Below, piece after piece: positions 1 through 7,672 of a stretch of 14,722 bases of DNA. Position numbers and translations under genes: made by a program. The notes under the pieces are model-generated. The model saw only the letters and a program-made list of their open reading frames with translations, was not told the origin of the DNA and searched no databases. Each line of letters starts with the position of its first letter. Position 1 is the first letter of the stretch. Origin of the DNA: CAYRVX01 sp964642165 (GTDB taxonomy: Bacteria; Planctomycetota; Phycisphaerae; SM23-33); assembly GCA_964642165.1 (NCBI GenBank), contig CAZXOC010000190.1, positions 1-14,722 on the forward strand, given 5' to 3'.

Positions 1-3000
1 GCCGTCGCCGTCGGTGTGGCCGTACCAGCCGTCCCCGTAGTCGAAGTTGTGGATGTTGCCGCCGATGGGGGCCTCGAGCTCGATCTCCTCCCCGGCGTTG
101 TTCAGCGAACCGGTGTACTCGCCGGCGATCTGTCCGCTGAACGTGTCGTAGCGGAACTCGAAGGCGGCCTGGTTCTTGACGACGACGACGTACTCACCCG
201 GCGCGATGGACATGGCCGGGAAGACGAAGTCGATGCCGTCGGTGAACCGCAGGCCCGCCAGCGGCAGGGCATCGTCGCCGATGTTGGTGATCTCGATGAA
301 CTCGAACAGCTCGTTGTCGCCGAAGTCGGCGTCGATCTCCGCCTGGCTCGGCTGGGCGGGGTGGTACATGATCTCGCTGACGCGAATGGCGGGCGCGAGA
401 TCGATGTAGAAGGTGGCCTCGGTCAGGGCGCTCCACGTGCCGCCGTCGAGGACACGGGCCTTGACGTGCGTCGGCTCGTTGAGCGGGATGGACTCCCCGG
501 CGTAGGCCGTGCCCGAGTCCATCGGCTCGGAGCCGTCGAGCGTGTAGTAGATCGTGCCAAAGCCGTTGGGATTGGCGATCGTCAACGTCGCGCCGAGGTC
601 GATCATCCCGCCGTGCTGGGGCGCGGCGTCGATGGACAGCGCGGGCGCGTCGATGCTGGGGTACCAGCCCTTGGCGCGGAAGTGGGCGAGGACGTTGCCG
701 GCGCGCGTCTGGAGGAAGTTGAGGACGCGGTCGCGCGCGGCCAGCCACGTCTCGCGCGTGTGCGGCGGCTCTCGCTTGGCGTCGCCCCAGCGGGCGGACT
801 CCGCAACGATCGCGCGGTCGATCTGTTCGGCCCGCGACGTCATCAGTGCCGTGGCGTTCGCCGGGGCGAAGACGCCGTCGTTGTGGAAGTGGCGATGCAC
901 GCGGTCCGCGAAGCGCAGGACGTAGTCCGGGTGGACGGTGAGCTGCTGGTGGAGCCACTGCGGGTTGAAGTACGCGAACAGGGTCATGTTCGGGTGCGCC
1001 GGGGCGTCGTACGGCCCGGTGCGGTCGTCCATGCCCCTGTCCAGCGTGTGCTCGCCGTCGTGACGGAAGAACTTGAAGCCCGTGGGGCTCTCGCGGTTGT
1101 AGATGGCGAAGAAGTTGTTGACCCTGTCGTTGCCGAGGAAGTTGGAGATCGGCGCGTCGCGATCGCCGCCGTAGTAGACGTTGATCATGTAGTCGATCAG
1201 GTTGTCGACGTCGAGGAGGCACTCCTTCTCCAGGTTCGGCGTGCCGCCGGGGTCCATGCCCTGGACGCCGTAGTAGGCCTCGTCGCTCCCGAAGCCGGCG
1301 GTGGCCGCCTCCCACAGCCGATGGTAGGCGTCCATGTCGCCGTCGGTGGCCTCGATGCTGTACCCGCCGGTCGGGCCGGTGGCCTTGACGACGTCGTAGT
1401 CCTCCTTGTCGCCCCCGAAGTAGGTCTGGGCGTAGCCGGCCTCGGCGCGCTCCTGAGTCTGGTAGAGCCCCCAGTACATGCCGTTGACATACAGGTGGTA
1501 GTACCGGCTGCGGGTGGTGGGCTGGCCCGTCAGGCGCTCCGCGTCGCGCGCGAAGACGTCCCGAAGGAACGTGTTGTTGGAGTCGCCCTGGAAGCTCCAG
1601 GAGTAGTTCTGGCTGGTGCGGAGATCCACCGCGTCGAACTCGTCGGCGCCCTCCCCGCCGAACAGGGGATACCGCAGCATGGCGTCGCCGTATTCCGCCC
1701 GGAAGAAGAGGCGCAAGGCGTGCTTCGGGTTGTTCGTGCTCCGGCTGAAGCCCCCGCGGATCCGCAGCCCCGCGTCGATCTGGAAGCCGTCGTCCGCGCC
1801 GTCGGGGAAACCCGCCCCGGCGGCGTCCTCGGGATAGATCATCTCGACCGATGCCGGCCGCTCCCACTCGATGCCGTGCTGCCCGGGGTTTGCGTAGATG
1901 CCCGTCGCCGGGTCAAACAGGTTGTCCAGATCCGTCACGAGCGACATGGTCGGGATGGCCTGGAGGTCGTCGAGGATCGTCGCGGCGTAGTCGGGGTCCT
2001 CGACGATGTTCGGGTCCATGCCGTAGTCGACGACGTTGCTGCCCCAGGACGCTGGCCAGCCCTCCGGCGCCGTGCCGTCGGCGGCCTGGTGGATCACGTC
2101 GGCCAGGAACAGGTACGTCTGCGTGTCGGTATTGGACGGTTCGTAACCGGCCGCGAACGCCCGGGCTCGCAGCGCGGTCGTCTGCTGGATAGGAATGGCG
2201 CCGGCGTATTCCGTTCCGTTGGTGGGGCCGGGCTCCGTTCCGTCGGTCGTGTAGTAGACCGTCGCCCCCGTCGTGTCCGTGGAGATCTCGACGGAAAACG
2301 GCTCGTCGTGAAAGCCGCGATCGACGGTGAACTTCGTGTCGGCCACCTGGAGCCAGAACTCGTCCGTGTTGTAATCGCCGGGCGTGTCCTCGGCGAAGTA
2401 GTGCTCGCCCTGGGGGGTGTAGAGCAGCTCCGCGAGCTCCGGCAGGACGAGGAAGTCCACGTCGTCGTCGGCGACGTTGAGGGCGTGGATGGCCAGGACG
2501 TTCCCGCCCGTGTTGAGCAGTCCGAGATAGCTCGAGACGTCCACGTTCTCCCAGGCGGTGGCCTGGGCGTCGTCGCGCTGGTCGGTGGCCGTGGAGTTCC
2601 ACGTCGGCGAGACGGGCGCGTTGCGCTCGGCGATCTTCGTGCCGTTGAGATACGCGACGTAGCCGTCGTCGTACTTCATGCGAAGCGTCAGGGACTCCAA
2701 CGCCGTCGGGTCGGCGACGGTGAAGGGGAGCCGGACGTAGAGGGACGCGTTGACGTCCTTCATCTGCTCCTCGACGTCCGTCTCGATCAGGTCGGCGAAG
2801 GCCAGTCCCCCGCCGCCGGCGATGGGTTCGCTGAGGACGGCGAGCCCGCCGCTGGTCGTGTCGCCGACCAGGTCGAACACGCCCGGGTCGAAGCCGCCAT
2901 GGCTGCCCGGGGCGGCGAAGAGCTCCACCTCCGACCCGCCGCCGCGCTCGTAGTACACCAGCGTCAGGTCGTACTGGCCGGCGGAGTCGAAGTGGAACGT

Positions 3001-3963
3001 GGCCAGCGTGTCCGCCGGGCCGCGAGGGTTGGGCCACTCCACGTGGTGGCCGCCGACGTCGAGACTGAACCCGTCGTCGCTGTTGACGCCGAAGGTCCAG
3101 TCTCCGGCGGCCGGGATCGTCACGATGGCCGTGGCCTCGACGACGAAGTGGTCGTCGTCGTTGCCGATGTTCATCCCCGGGAAGGGATTGTCGTCGCCGT
3201 AATGCGCCGAGCCTTCGGTGCTGAGGTAGTTGACGACGTCGGCGTTCTCGCCCTGCGACCAGGTCTGGTTCGCCGGGTTGTCGATGACGCTCTGGGCGAT
3301 CGCGAGGCTGGAGACGTCCAGGGCGGTCTTGTAGTTCCACACGGCGAAGCCGGGCACGAAGGTCGCGTAGCCCAGGCCGGTCTGCCCACTGTGCCAGGTG
3401 GCGTCTTCCGTGAAGCCGTCGAGCGTCCACGTCAGCTCGTCGGAGCTGTCCGCCGGGACCTGCCAGGAGACCGCGGCCCCGCCGGCGGCGAGCTTGGTCT
3501 CCTCCAGGTGCTGGGCGATGCCGTAGGAGATGTTGCTGGCCTGCTCGGGGTACTCGTCGTACTCGTGGACGACCACCCCGTCGGCGTCCAGCAGCCCCAG
3601 GTACTCGCCGCTGCTCTTGAGCTTGAAGTTCGTGTGGAGATATCCGGCCGGGTCAACGGTGCCGTCGTCGGACGCGAAGACGACCAGGAACCCGTTGGGG
3701 CCGATCGTGGTCCCGTCGGGAAATGGCCAGATGTTCCCGCCGTCCTTGAGTTTCCAGCCGGTCAGGTCGGCCTCGGCGCTGGCGGGGTTGTGGATCTCGA
3801 TCCAGTCGGTGAGGCGGCCCCAGCCGTCCCTCAGCCCGGCGGGATCGCTGTTGGAGGCCAGGAACTCGCTGATGAGGGGCTCGCCGGAGAGCAGCACTCG
3901 CGGTTCGAGGTTCTCAAATGCCGGCAATCCCTCCGGTTGCGGCATGTGGGAACGTCGCTGCAT
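1..3963 (-). CDS. LEPR-xLL surface protein with LTD, PA14-like, chitobiase-C-like and CotH kinase domains (partial)
   Basis: The gene enters from position 3963 and is open for 1321 codons to the window edge, so its C-terminus is missing. The ATG has a good Shine-Dalgarno (AGGAGGA, 3968-3974). LEPRVLLS at residues 19-26 is the planctomycete LEPR-xLL motif, pointing to export to the surface. Domains in order: lamin-tail domain (about 28-140, with TDWIEIHN and GWKLKDGG); PA14-like region (about 233-347, NSDDGFSLDVGG); a beta-rich segment with YDDGYVAYLNGTKIAERN (about 405-450); a chitobiase-C-like repeat (about 541-618, YYTTDGTEPGPTNGTEY); a CotH kinase module (about 668-1068, with LRIRGGFSRST, YVNGMYWGLYQTQERA, NLIDYMINVYYGGD and HDGEHTLD at 968-975); a second chitobiase-C-like repeat (YYTLDGSEPMDSGTAY); and a second lamin-tail domain. 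CotH proteins are secretory-pathway protein kinases; the target here is unknown. It lies downstream of the VTC/DUF4956/HlyD operon but has its own promoter. Confidence 0.93.
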   Translation of the reverse strand, partial: MQRRSHMPQPEGLPAFENLEPRVLLSGEPLISEFLASNSDPAGLRDGWGRLTDWIEIHNPASAEADLTGWKLKDGGNIWPFPDGTTIGPNGFLVVFASDDGTVDPAGYLHTNFKLKSSGEYLGLLDADGVVVHEYDEYPEQASNISYGIAQHLEETKLAAGGAAVSWQVPADSSDELTWTLDGFTEDATWHSGQTGLGYATFVPGFAVWNYKTALDVSSLAIAQSVIDNPANQTWSQGENADVVNYLSTEGSAHYGDDNPFPGMNIGNDDDHFVVEATAIVTIPAAGDWTFGVNSDDGFSLDVGGHHVEWPNPRGPADTLATFHFDSAGQYDLTLVYYERGGGSEVELFAAPGSHGGFDPGVFDLVGDTTSGGLAVLSEPIAGGGGLAFADLIETDVEEQMKDVNASLYVRLPFTVADPTALESLTLRMKYDDGYVAYLNGTKIAERNAPVSPTWNSTATDQRDDAQATAWENVDVSSYLGLLNTGGNVLAIHALNVADDDVDFLVLPELAELLYTPQGEHYFAEDTPGDYNTDEFWLQVADTKFTVDRGFHDEPFSVEISTDTTGATVYYTTDGTEPGPTNGTEYAGAIPIQQTTALRARAFAAGYEPSNTDTQTYLFLADVIHQAADGTAPEGWPASWGSNVVDYGMDPNIVEDPDYAATILDDLQAIPTMSLVTDLDNLFDPATGIYANPGQHGIEWERPASVEMIYPEDAAGAGFPDGADDGFQIDAGLRIRGGFSRSTNNPKHALRLFFRAEYGDAMLRYPLFGGEGADEFDAVDLRTSQNYSWSFQGDSNNTFLRDVFARDAERLTGQPTTRSRYYHLYVNGMYWGLYQTQERAEAGYAQTYFGGDKEDYDVVKATGPTGGYSIEATDGDMDAYHRLWEAATAGFGSDEAYYGVQGMDPGGTPNLEKECLLDVDNLIDYMINVYYGGDRDAPISNFLGNDRVNNFFAIYNRESPTGFKFFRHDGEHTLDRGMDDRTGPYDAPAHPNMTLFAYFNPQWLHQQLTVHPDYVLRFADRVHRHFHNDGVFAPANATALMTSRAEQIDRAIVAESARWGDAKREPPHTRETWLAARDRVLNFLQTRAGNVLAHFRAKGWYPSIDAPALSIDAAPQHGGMIDLGATLTIANPNGFGTIYYTLDGSEPMDSGTAYAGESIPLNEPTHVKARVLDGGTWSALTEATFYIDLAPAIRVSEIMYHPAQPSQAEIDADFGDNELFEFIEITNIGDDALPLAGLRFTDGIDFVFPAMSIAPGEYVVVVKNQAAFEFRYDTFSGQIAGEYTGSLNNAGEEIELEAPIGGNIHNFDYGDGWYGHTDGDG

Positions 3964-4070
3964 TGCTTCCTCCTAGTGCGTCCGAAGACGCCGCGTCGCC
4001 TCGCGCTGCCGGCTCGTGGGCCGCTGAACGCCGGCCCGACAACGCTCTATGAACCTGGCGATTCACCTTG

Positions 4071-4099
4071 ATTGTACCACAATCTCCCCGAGCTGCCAA
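4071..4099 (-). promoter_or_regulatory. Sigma-70-like promoter for the CotH/LEPR gene
   Basis: Read on the minus strand, TTGGCA (4099-4094) and TACAAT (4076-4071) are separated by exactly 17 bases, five of six matches to consensus in each box. Transcription would begin near 4064, giving a leader of about 100 bases. The -10 box sits in a short inverted repeat (GATTGT-GGT-ACAATC, 4069-4083) that could bind a regulator. It lies between the HlyD-like gene and the CotH gene, so the CotH gene can be expressed independently of the operon. Prediction by eye only. Confidence 0.6.
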
Positions 4100-4261
4100 G
4101 AGCAGTTGCCGAGTTCGGCCCCTTCTTCGGTCCGGTTCTATCCACTGGCGGTGGAGTCACTTCCGCATAGAGATCGCCCGGCTCTGGCGGAATGTTGTAT
4201 ACGGGCGTCTGCGCCTTCCGGATGGCCCCCAGCCCGGCGCCCTGCGGATCGGCAAGGTGGC

Positions 4262-5470
4262 CTAGCGCCGAGCGTACAGCGTCACCTCGACCAGTTCGCC
4301 CGGCTGCACGTGGAAGTCCTCCGCCTTGCTGACCAGCGTGATGCGCACCGGCCAGCCCCACTCCCGCAACTGCGGGTCGCGCCGATGTTGCCGTGGTACC
4401 AGCTCGATGTTCGGGCCAACCTGGACGATCTGGCCCTCGGCCCAGCGCCGGGAGAAGGACCGGTCCCGGATATCGACCGACATGCCTTTCTCCGGCCGGA
4501 CGCCCTGGGATTCGCGGATGTAGCTGATGATGTCCTTCTGTTCCAGCTCCGCCGTAATGGCGAGGATGGGCTGGCCGGCGGCGACGGGCTGCCCGGGGCG
4601 GAAGTCGATGCGGCTGATCGTCCCTTTGACCGGGGACCGGATCACGGTGGCGGCGATCTGGGCCTTCAGCTCCTGGATCTGCGCGTCCTGGATCTGGATG
4701 TCGGCGCGAAGCGGGCGGATCTGGGCATCGAGGCTGGCCAGTTCCACCTGCGGCATGTTCCGGAGCGTCCGGCGGACGGTGCGCTCCCTCTCCTCGGCTT
4801 GGGCGAGCTGCTTCTCGGCCTCGGTCAAGGCGGACTGGGAGACCCTCAGGCGCTCCTTCACGATGTCGTGGCGCAGCTCGGCGTTCCAGTGCGCCCAGGG
4901 CGTCTCCACGCCCCGGTCGGCGAGCTTCTCGATCTGCTTGAGCCGCTTGCCCTGGCGGTCGAGCTCGATCTTGTCGGCAGCGATCTGGGCCTTGCGGTCC
5001 ATGATGGCCAGGCGCAGGCGCCCGATGTCGATGGCCAGTCGGCGCGCGTCCACATAGCCCTCGTACTCCAGGTCGGCGTGCTGGAGGTTCGTCTCGGCGA
5101 GGGTCTCCTCGAACCGGGCCTCCTCCTCGGCGATCCTGGCCTCCAGGCGGGCGATCTGGGCTCGCTGCGTGTCGATCTGCCGTCTGAGGAGCGTGTCGTC
5201 CAGCCGGGCCACCACCTCGTTGGGTTCGACGCCGTCGAACAGCTCCCACTTCCGGACCCCGTCGGCAACGAGCATGCCGCTGCCCGGGGCCGTCATCTCG
5301 TACAGGACCACCTCCACCACGCCGACGCTTCTCTGGTAGCGGCCTTGCCTGTTCCACATAAGGCTCGCCGTCACGGCCGCCGTACCGAAGACCAACAGCG
5401 GAACAACGCGGTGTCGAATGCGGCGCCACCACTGACTCCACGGCGTCGGAATGGGTTGCCGATCCGCCAT
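4262..5470 (-). CDS. HlyD-like membrane-fusion (periplasmic adaptor) protein
   Basis: A 402-residue protein with the layout of membrane-fusion proteins. It has a short cytoplasmic N-terminus, one membrane anchor (about 22-38, VVPLLVFGTAAVTASLM), a first lipoyl half (52-92, with APGSGML), a long Glu/Arg/Gln-rich coiled coil (about 93-273), a second lipoyl half (274-308, IRSPVKGTISRIDFRPGQPV) and a beta-barrel region to the C-terminus. Such proteins normally bridge an inner-membrane transporter and an outer-membrane channel. No ABC ATPase, RND pump or outer-membrane factor is encoded next to it; its partners are the DUF4956 and VTC genes, three bases downstream of the DUF4956 stop. GGAG nine bases before the ATG supports the start. 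Function in transport is inferred from the fold; the exported substrate is unknown. Confidence 0.85.
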   Translation of the reverse strand: MADRQPIPTPWSQWWRRIRHRVVPLLVFGTAAVTASLMWNRQGRYQRSVGVVEVVLYEMTAPGSGMLVADGVRKWELFDGVEPNEVVARLDDTLLRRQIDTQRAQIARLEARIAEEEARFEETLAETNLQHADLEYEGYVDARRLAIDIGRLRLAIMDRKAQIAADKIELDRQGKRLKQIEKLADRGVETPWAHWNAELRHDIVKERLRVSQSALTEAEKQLAQAEERERTVRRTLRNMPQVELASLDAQIRPLRADIQIQDAQIQELKAQIAATVIRSPVKGTISRIDFRPGQPVAAGQPILAITAELEQKDIISYIRESQGVRPEKGMSVDIRDRSFSRRWAEGQIVQVGPNIELVPRQHRRDPQLREWGWPVRITLVSKAEDFHVQPGELVEVTLYARR

Positions 5471-5473
5471 CTG

Positions 5474-6190
5474 CTACATCTCCGACTCGTCTTCCTTGTG
5501 GTACAGCGAGGCGTGAGCCACGCCCTCGGTGGTCTGGATCTCCGCGACCAGCTCCCGGCTGCGCTCCGGATCGCGCAGCAGGACTTGGTAGGACAGGTCC
5601 AGCCCCTCGTCGCCGGCGCTTCGCTGGCTGGCGAGCTTGGCCCGCAGGGCGTGCCGCCTCAGGATGGGTTTCAGCACGCCAAGCTGCGCCGCTCCGGCCG
5701 TCCAGTGCAGCGACAGCACCACGTCGTAGCGGTGCCTCGTCCCGAACGACGTGAAGCGAAGGTACACGAAGATCAGCCCCACCAGCACGCAGCCAAGAAG
5801 CGCCGTGGGGAAGCGCCCGGTTCCGACGGCCATGCCCTGGATGATCGCCCACAGGATGAAGACCGTGTCGCGCGTGTCCTTCAGCACGTTCCGGAAGCGG
5901 ACCACGGCGAAGACCGCCAGCAGGCCGAACGCGATGCTGATGTTGCCTGCCATCAGCAGCATGACCAGCGAGACGATCACCGGCACGCCCACCAGCGAGG
6001 CGACGAACATCCGCGAATACGACAGGCTCGTGTGCGTGAGCATGTAGACCCAGCCGATGACGTGCCCGACGCAGAACGCCAGCAGCAGCACCATCAGGAC
6101 CGCTTCCGGCCCGGCAAGGCTGGGCTGGACGTCTCCATAGAGGAGCATGTCCACCCAGCCCCCGGCAGTGCCGTTCGCGCCGTCGTTCAT
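5474..6190 (-). CDS. DUF4956 family membrane protein
   Basis: A 238-residue integral membrane protein. About five hydrophobic segments (29-50, 61-81, 83-97, 109-123, 128-145) are followed by a soluble C-terminal tail of about 90 residues (IQTTEGVAHASLY). The diagnostic DUF4956 core is visible: VRFRNVLKDTRD at 97-108 followed by GMAVGTG at 119-125. The start chosen (MNDGANG) overlaps the upstream stop as ATGA and has GGGAG eight bases before it; an in-frame start 20 codons earlier would run into the VTC gene and is less likely. DUF4956 genes are often found beside VTC-domain genes. By analogy with the small membrane subunit of the eukaryotic VTC complex it may be the membrane partner of the polymerase; this is inference, as the family has no firmly established activity. 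Confidence 0.88.
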   Translation of the reverse strand: MNDGANGTAGGWVDMLLYGDVQPSLAGPEAVLMVLLLAFCVGHVIGWVYMLTHTSLSYSRMFVASLVGVPVIVSLVMLLMAGNISIAFGLLAVFAVVRFRNVLKDTRDTVFILWAIIQGMAVGTGRFPTALLGCVLVGLIFVYLRFTSFGTRHRYDVVLSLHWTAGAAQLGVLKPILRRHALRAKLASQRSAGDEGLDLSYQVLLRDPERSRELVAEIQTTEGVAHASLYHKEDESEM

Positions 6191-6969
6191 ACGCGGAGCT
6201 CCCGGGCCTGCTGGAGGCGATGCGGCTGGCGGGACAACGTGCAGACGCACGTGACGTATTTCGCCATCGCTCGGCGCTCCAGGTCGAAGATCTGCACCAT
6301 CTGGCGAATCCAGTTCGGGAAGCGGTCCGTGAACTTCAGCTCCAGGACCACGCCCGCAATGTCCGGGAAGACGGGATCCTCGAAGCCGCCGATCTGGAAG
6401 CGGCCCCGGTAGGGTATGCCGCAGATGCGCCGGTCGAACGTCACGCGGACGGAGTTGTCGTGCTGTGTGACATACGCCTCGCGCAGGTAGGAGACGAACA
6501 ACTGGGGCCTGGCTCCGATCATGTCTCGCAGGGAACAGAACTCCTGGAGGGCACCCAGGTCGTTGCCGTTGCTGGCGCTGCCGTTGGCCAGGCAGGAGAG
6601 GCTGGGCATGTCCCCCGCCAGCAGCGCCTCGACGGCGTCCCGCCGGACCTTCGCACGCTGCTTCAGGATGACGTCCGAGACGCGGCGCTTGATCTCGAAG
6701 AAGACCGGACTATCCGGGGAGAGGTCGTAGAAGCGGATGCGGAGCTTGTAGCGGTTCTTGTGCCCTTGGAGCGTCGCGCGGCACAACGCGAACGACGGGC
6801 TGTCGAGATAGAGACTGTGCACCGCGTATTCCCAGCCGTTCTCCTCCAGGGCGTGCTCGTCCGGCTCGAGGTAGGTCGTAGTGAAATCCCGAAGCCGCTG
6901 CACGAGCGATTCGTCGATGAGGTACTTCAACTCGTATCGACTTCGCTGAAGCCGCCGGCCGTACGCCAT
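6187..6969 (-). CDS. VTC-domain protein, putative polyphosphate polymerase
   Basis: VTC domains form a tunnel-shaped triphosphate-tunnel fold that in yeast Vtc4 polymerises phosphate from ATP. Counted from the start chosen here (260 residues), the family motifs are RYELKY (11-16), YLDS (54-57), KLRIRFYD (75-82), FEIKRR (91-96), RVTFDRR (175-181) and VVLELKF (207-213). These are the alternating basic and acidic strands that line the tunnel. There is no membrane segment, so it probably acts on the cytoplasmic face with the DUF4956 protein, whose start overlaps its stop (ATGA). Start is uncertain: ATG at 6969 puts RYELKY where the family usually has it, with GGGAG ten bases upstream, but ATG at 6996 or 7026 or GTG at 7044 would add 9 to 25 residues. 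Confidence is high for the family, moderate for polyphosphate as product. Confidence 0.88.
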   Translation of the reverse strand: MAYGRRLQRSRYELKYLIDESLVQRLRDFTTTYLEPDEHALEENGWEYAVHSLYLDSPSFALCRATLQGHKNRYKLRIRFYDLSPDSPVFFEIKRRVSDVILKQRAKVRRDAVEALLAGDMPSLSCLANGSASNGNDLGALQEFCSLRDMIGARPQLFVSYLREAYVTQHDNSVRVTFDRRICGIPYRGRFQIGGFEDPVFPDIAGVVLELKFTDRFPNWIRQMVQIFDLERRAMAKYVTCVCTLSRQPHRLQQARELRV

Positions 6970-7112
6970 GCCTACAACACTCCCGTGCCCGTGCATCCGG
7001 GCCTTGAACCACGTCCACAACGCCATCTCAGCATGGTGAGCCACCGCCGAGGCGGCGCTACCTCACACCAGCAGCCAGCCCTTTCTCTCAAACGCCGATC
7101 AGGGCACCGATG

Positions 7113-7126
7113 TTACGTTCTCGTAA
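7113..7126. repeat. Short inverted repeat in the VTC leader
   Basis: TTACG-AGAA-CGTAA on the minus strand: 5-base arms around a 4-base centre. It lies downstream of the candidate VTC promoter, so it could be an operator or a small RNA hairpin in the leader. Such a short repeat could also occur by chance. Confidence 0.35.
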
Positions 7127-7144
7127 ATATTCTATCGCCATCCT

Positions 7145-7174
7145 ACTCTACCACACGGGCCTGGGTGCTGGCAA
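7145..7174 (-). promoter_or_regulatory. Candidate promoter for the VTC-DUF4956-HlyD operon
   Basis: On the minus strand TTGCCA (7174-7169) and TAGAGT (7150-7145) are 18 bases apart, five and four matches to the sigma-70 consensus. An alternative -10, TAGAAT at 7134-7129, has no good -35. The position suits the operon, but the match is moderate. Confidence 0.35.
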
Positions 7175-7266
7175 GGGGGTTATTCCGACGCGTTGCACGC
7201 GGGTTCGGCCGGTATGCTGGCAAGCTGTCGCCGGCCCGCGTCGGGCCGCTCAACGTGAAGGCGGTT

Positions 7267-7305
7267 CTAGAGCGGCTCGACCCGTTCGTCTTCCTTCATC
7301 GTCAT
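7267..7305 (-). pseudogene. 12-codon remnant coupled to the sigma-factor fragment
   Basis: ATG at 7305 overlaps the stop of the sigma-like ORF (ATGA) and encodes MTMKEDERVEPL before a TAG. The frame beyond the TAG is open for 28 more codons without an obvious domain. ECF sigma genes are often followed by an overlapping anti-sigma or partner gene, so this may be the leftover start of such a partner. A chance ORF remains possible. Confidence 0.3.
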
Positions 7306-7658
7306 GATGCAGCCCCGTTGACGTGGCTCTGGATGCAGCGCTTGAGGGCCTGGCGCGCCCGGACCATGAGGACCTTGACGGCCCCGAGTGTCTTGCCGAG
7401 GCGGGCGGCGATTCTCTGGAGCTTTTGCCTCCCCATGTGCCGCCATTGGATGGCGTGGTGGGCGGACTTGCCCAGCCGGACCGTGCAGACGGGCACCAGG
7501 TGGAGGATGTCCTGGTAGAGGCCCTCGGCCTCGACGGTCTGCTCCAGCTCGAGGCACAGCTGCGTCCAGGCCACCTGCTTGCGCTTCCGGTGCCCGATCC
7601 CGGCGCAGGCAGCGCCCGCCAATCCGTCGGAGGCCGCACGGGCTTGGCCCGAAGGCAA
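7302..7658 (-). pseudogene. Truncated ECF-type sigma factor remnant (region 4)
   Basis: The frame ends with IAARLGKTLGAVKVLMVRARQALKRCI (split here: IAARLGKTLGAVKV, then LMVRARQALKRCI), which matches the sigma-70 region 4 helix-turn-helix of extracytoplasmic-function sigma factors. Third codon positions are almost all G or C from about 7580 to the stop, as expected of real coding DNA here. The N-terminal half lacks a recognisable region 2, and the only far-upstream start is TTG at 7658, which overlaps the plus-strand promoter at 7644-7672. At about 118 codons it is well short of the usual 160-200. I read it as a decayed fragment; a small DNA-binding protein using an internal ATG (7442 region) is an alternative. 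Confidence 0.5.
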
Positions 7659-7672
7659 CGGGTAGCTATAAT
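7644..7672 (+). promoter_or_regulatory. Promoter for the REC-PAS-histidine kinase gene
   Basis: TTGGCC (7644-7649), 17 bases, then a perfect TATAAT (7667-7672). Transcription would begin near 7679 and leave a leader of about 258 bases before the kinase ATG. It diverges from the sigma-factor remnant on the other strand. No gene fits in the leader. Confidence 0.55.

Larger units (their letters stand above)
6970..7266. other. Leader and promoter region of the VTC operon, no gene seen
   Basis: About 300 bases between the sigma-factor remnant and the VTC gene. This stretch is noticeably richer in A+T around 7110-7150 than the coding DNA on either side. It carries a candidate minus-strand promoter and a short inverted repeat (listed separately). 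If the VTC start is GTG at 7044, the gene takes up the first 75 bases. No convincing reading frame is present. Confidence 0.6.

Noticed and set aside
16..4071. A 1351-codon open frame on the plus strand
   Set aside because: It is antisense to the LEPR/CotH gene, which has recognisable domains and a good ribosome-binding site. The plus-strand peptide is Val/Arg/Gly-rich with no domain, as expected from G+C-rich antisense frames.
4049..6412. A 787-codon open frame on the plus strand
   Set aside because: Antisense to the HlyD-like and DUF4956 genes; low-complexity His/Arg/Asp-rich peptide without motifs.
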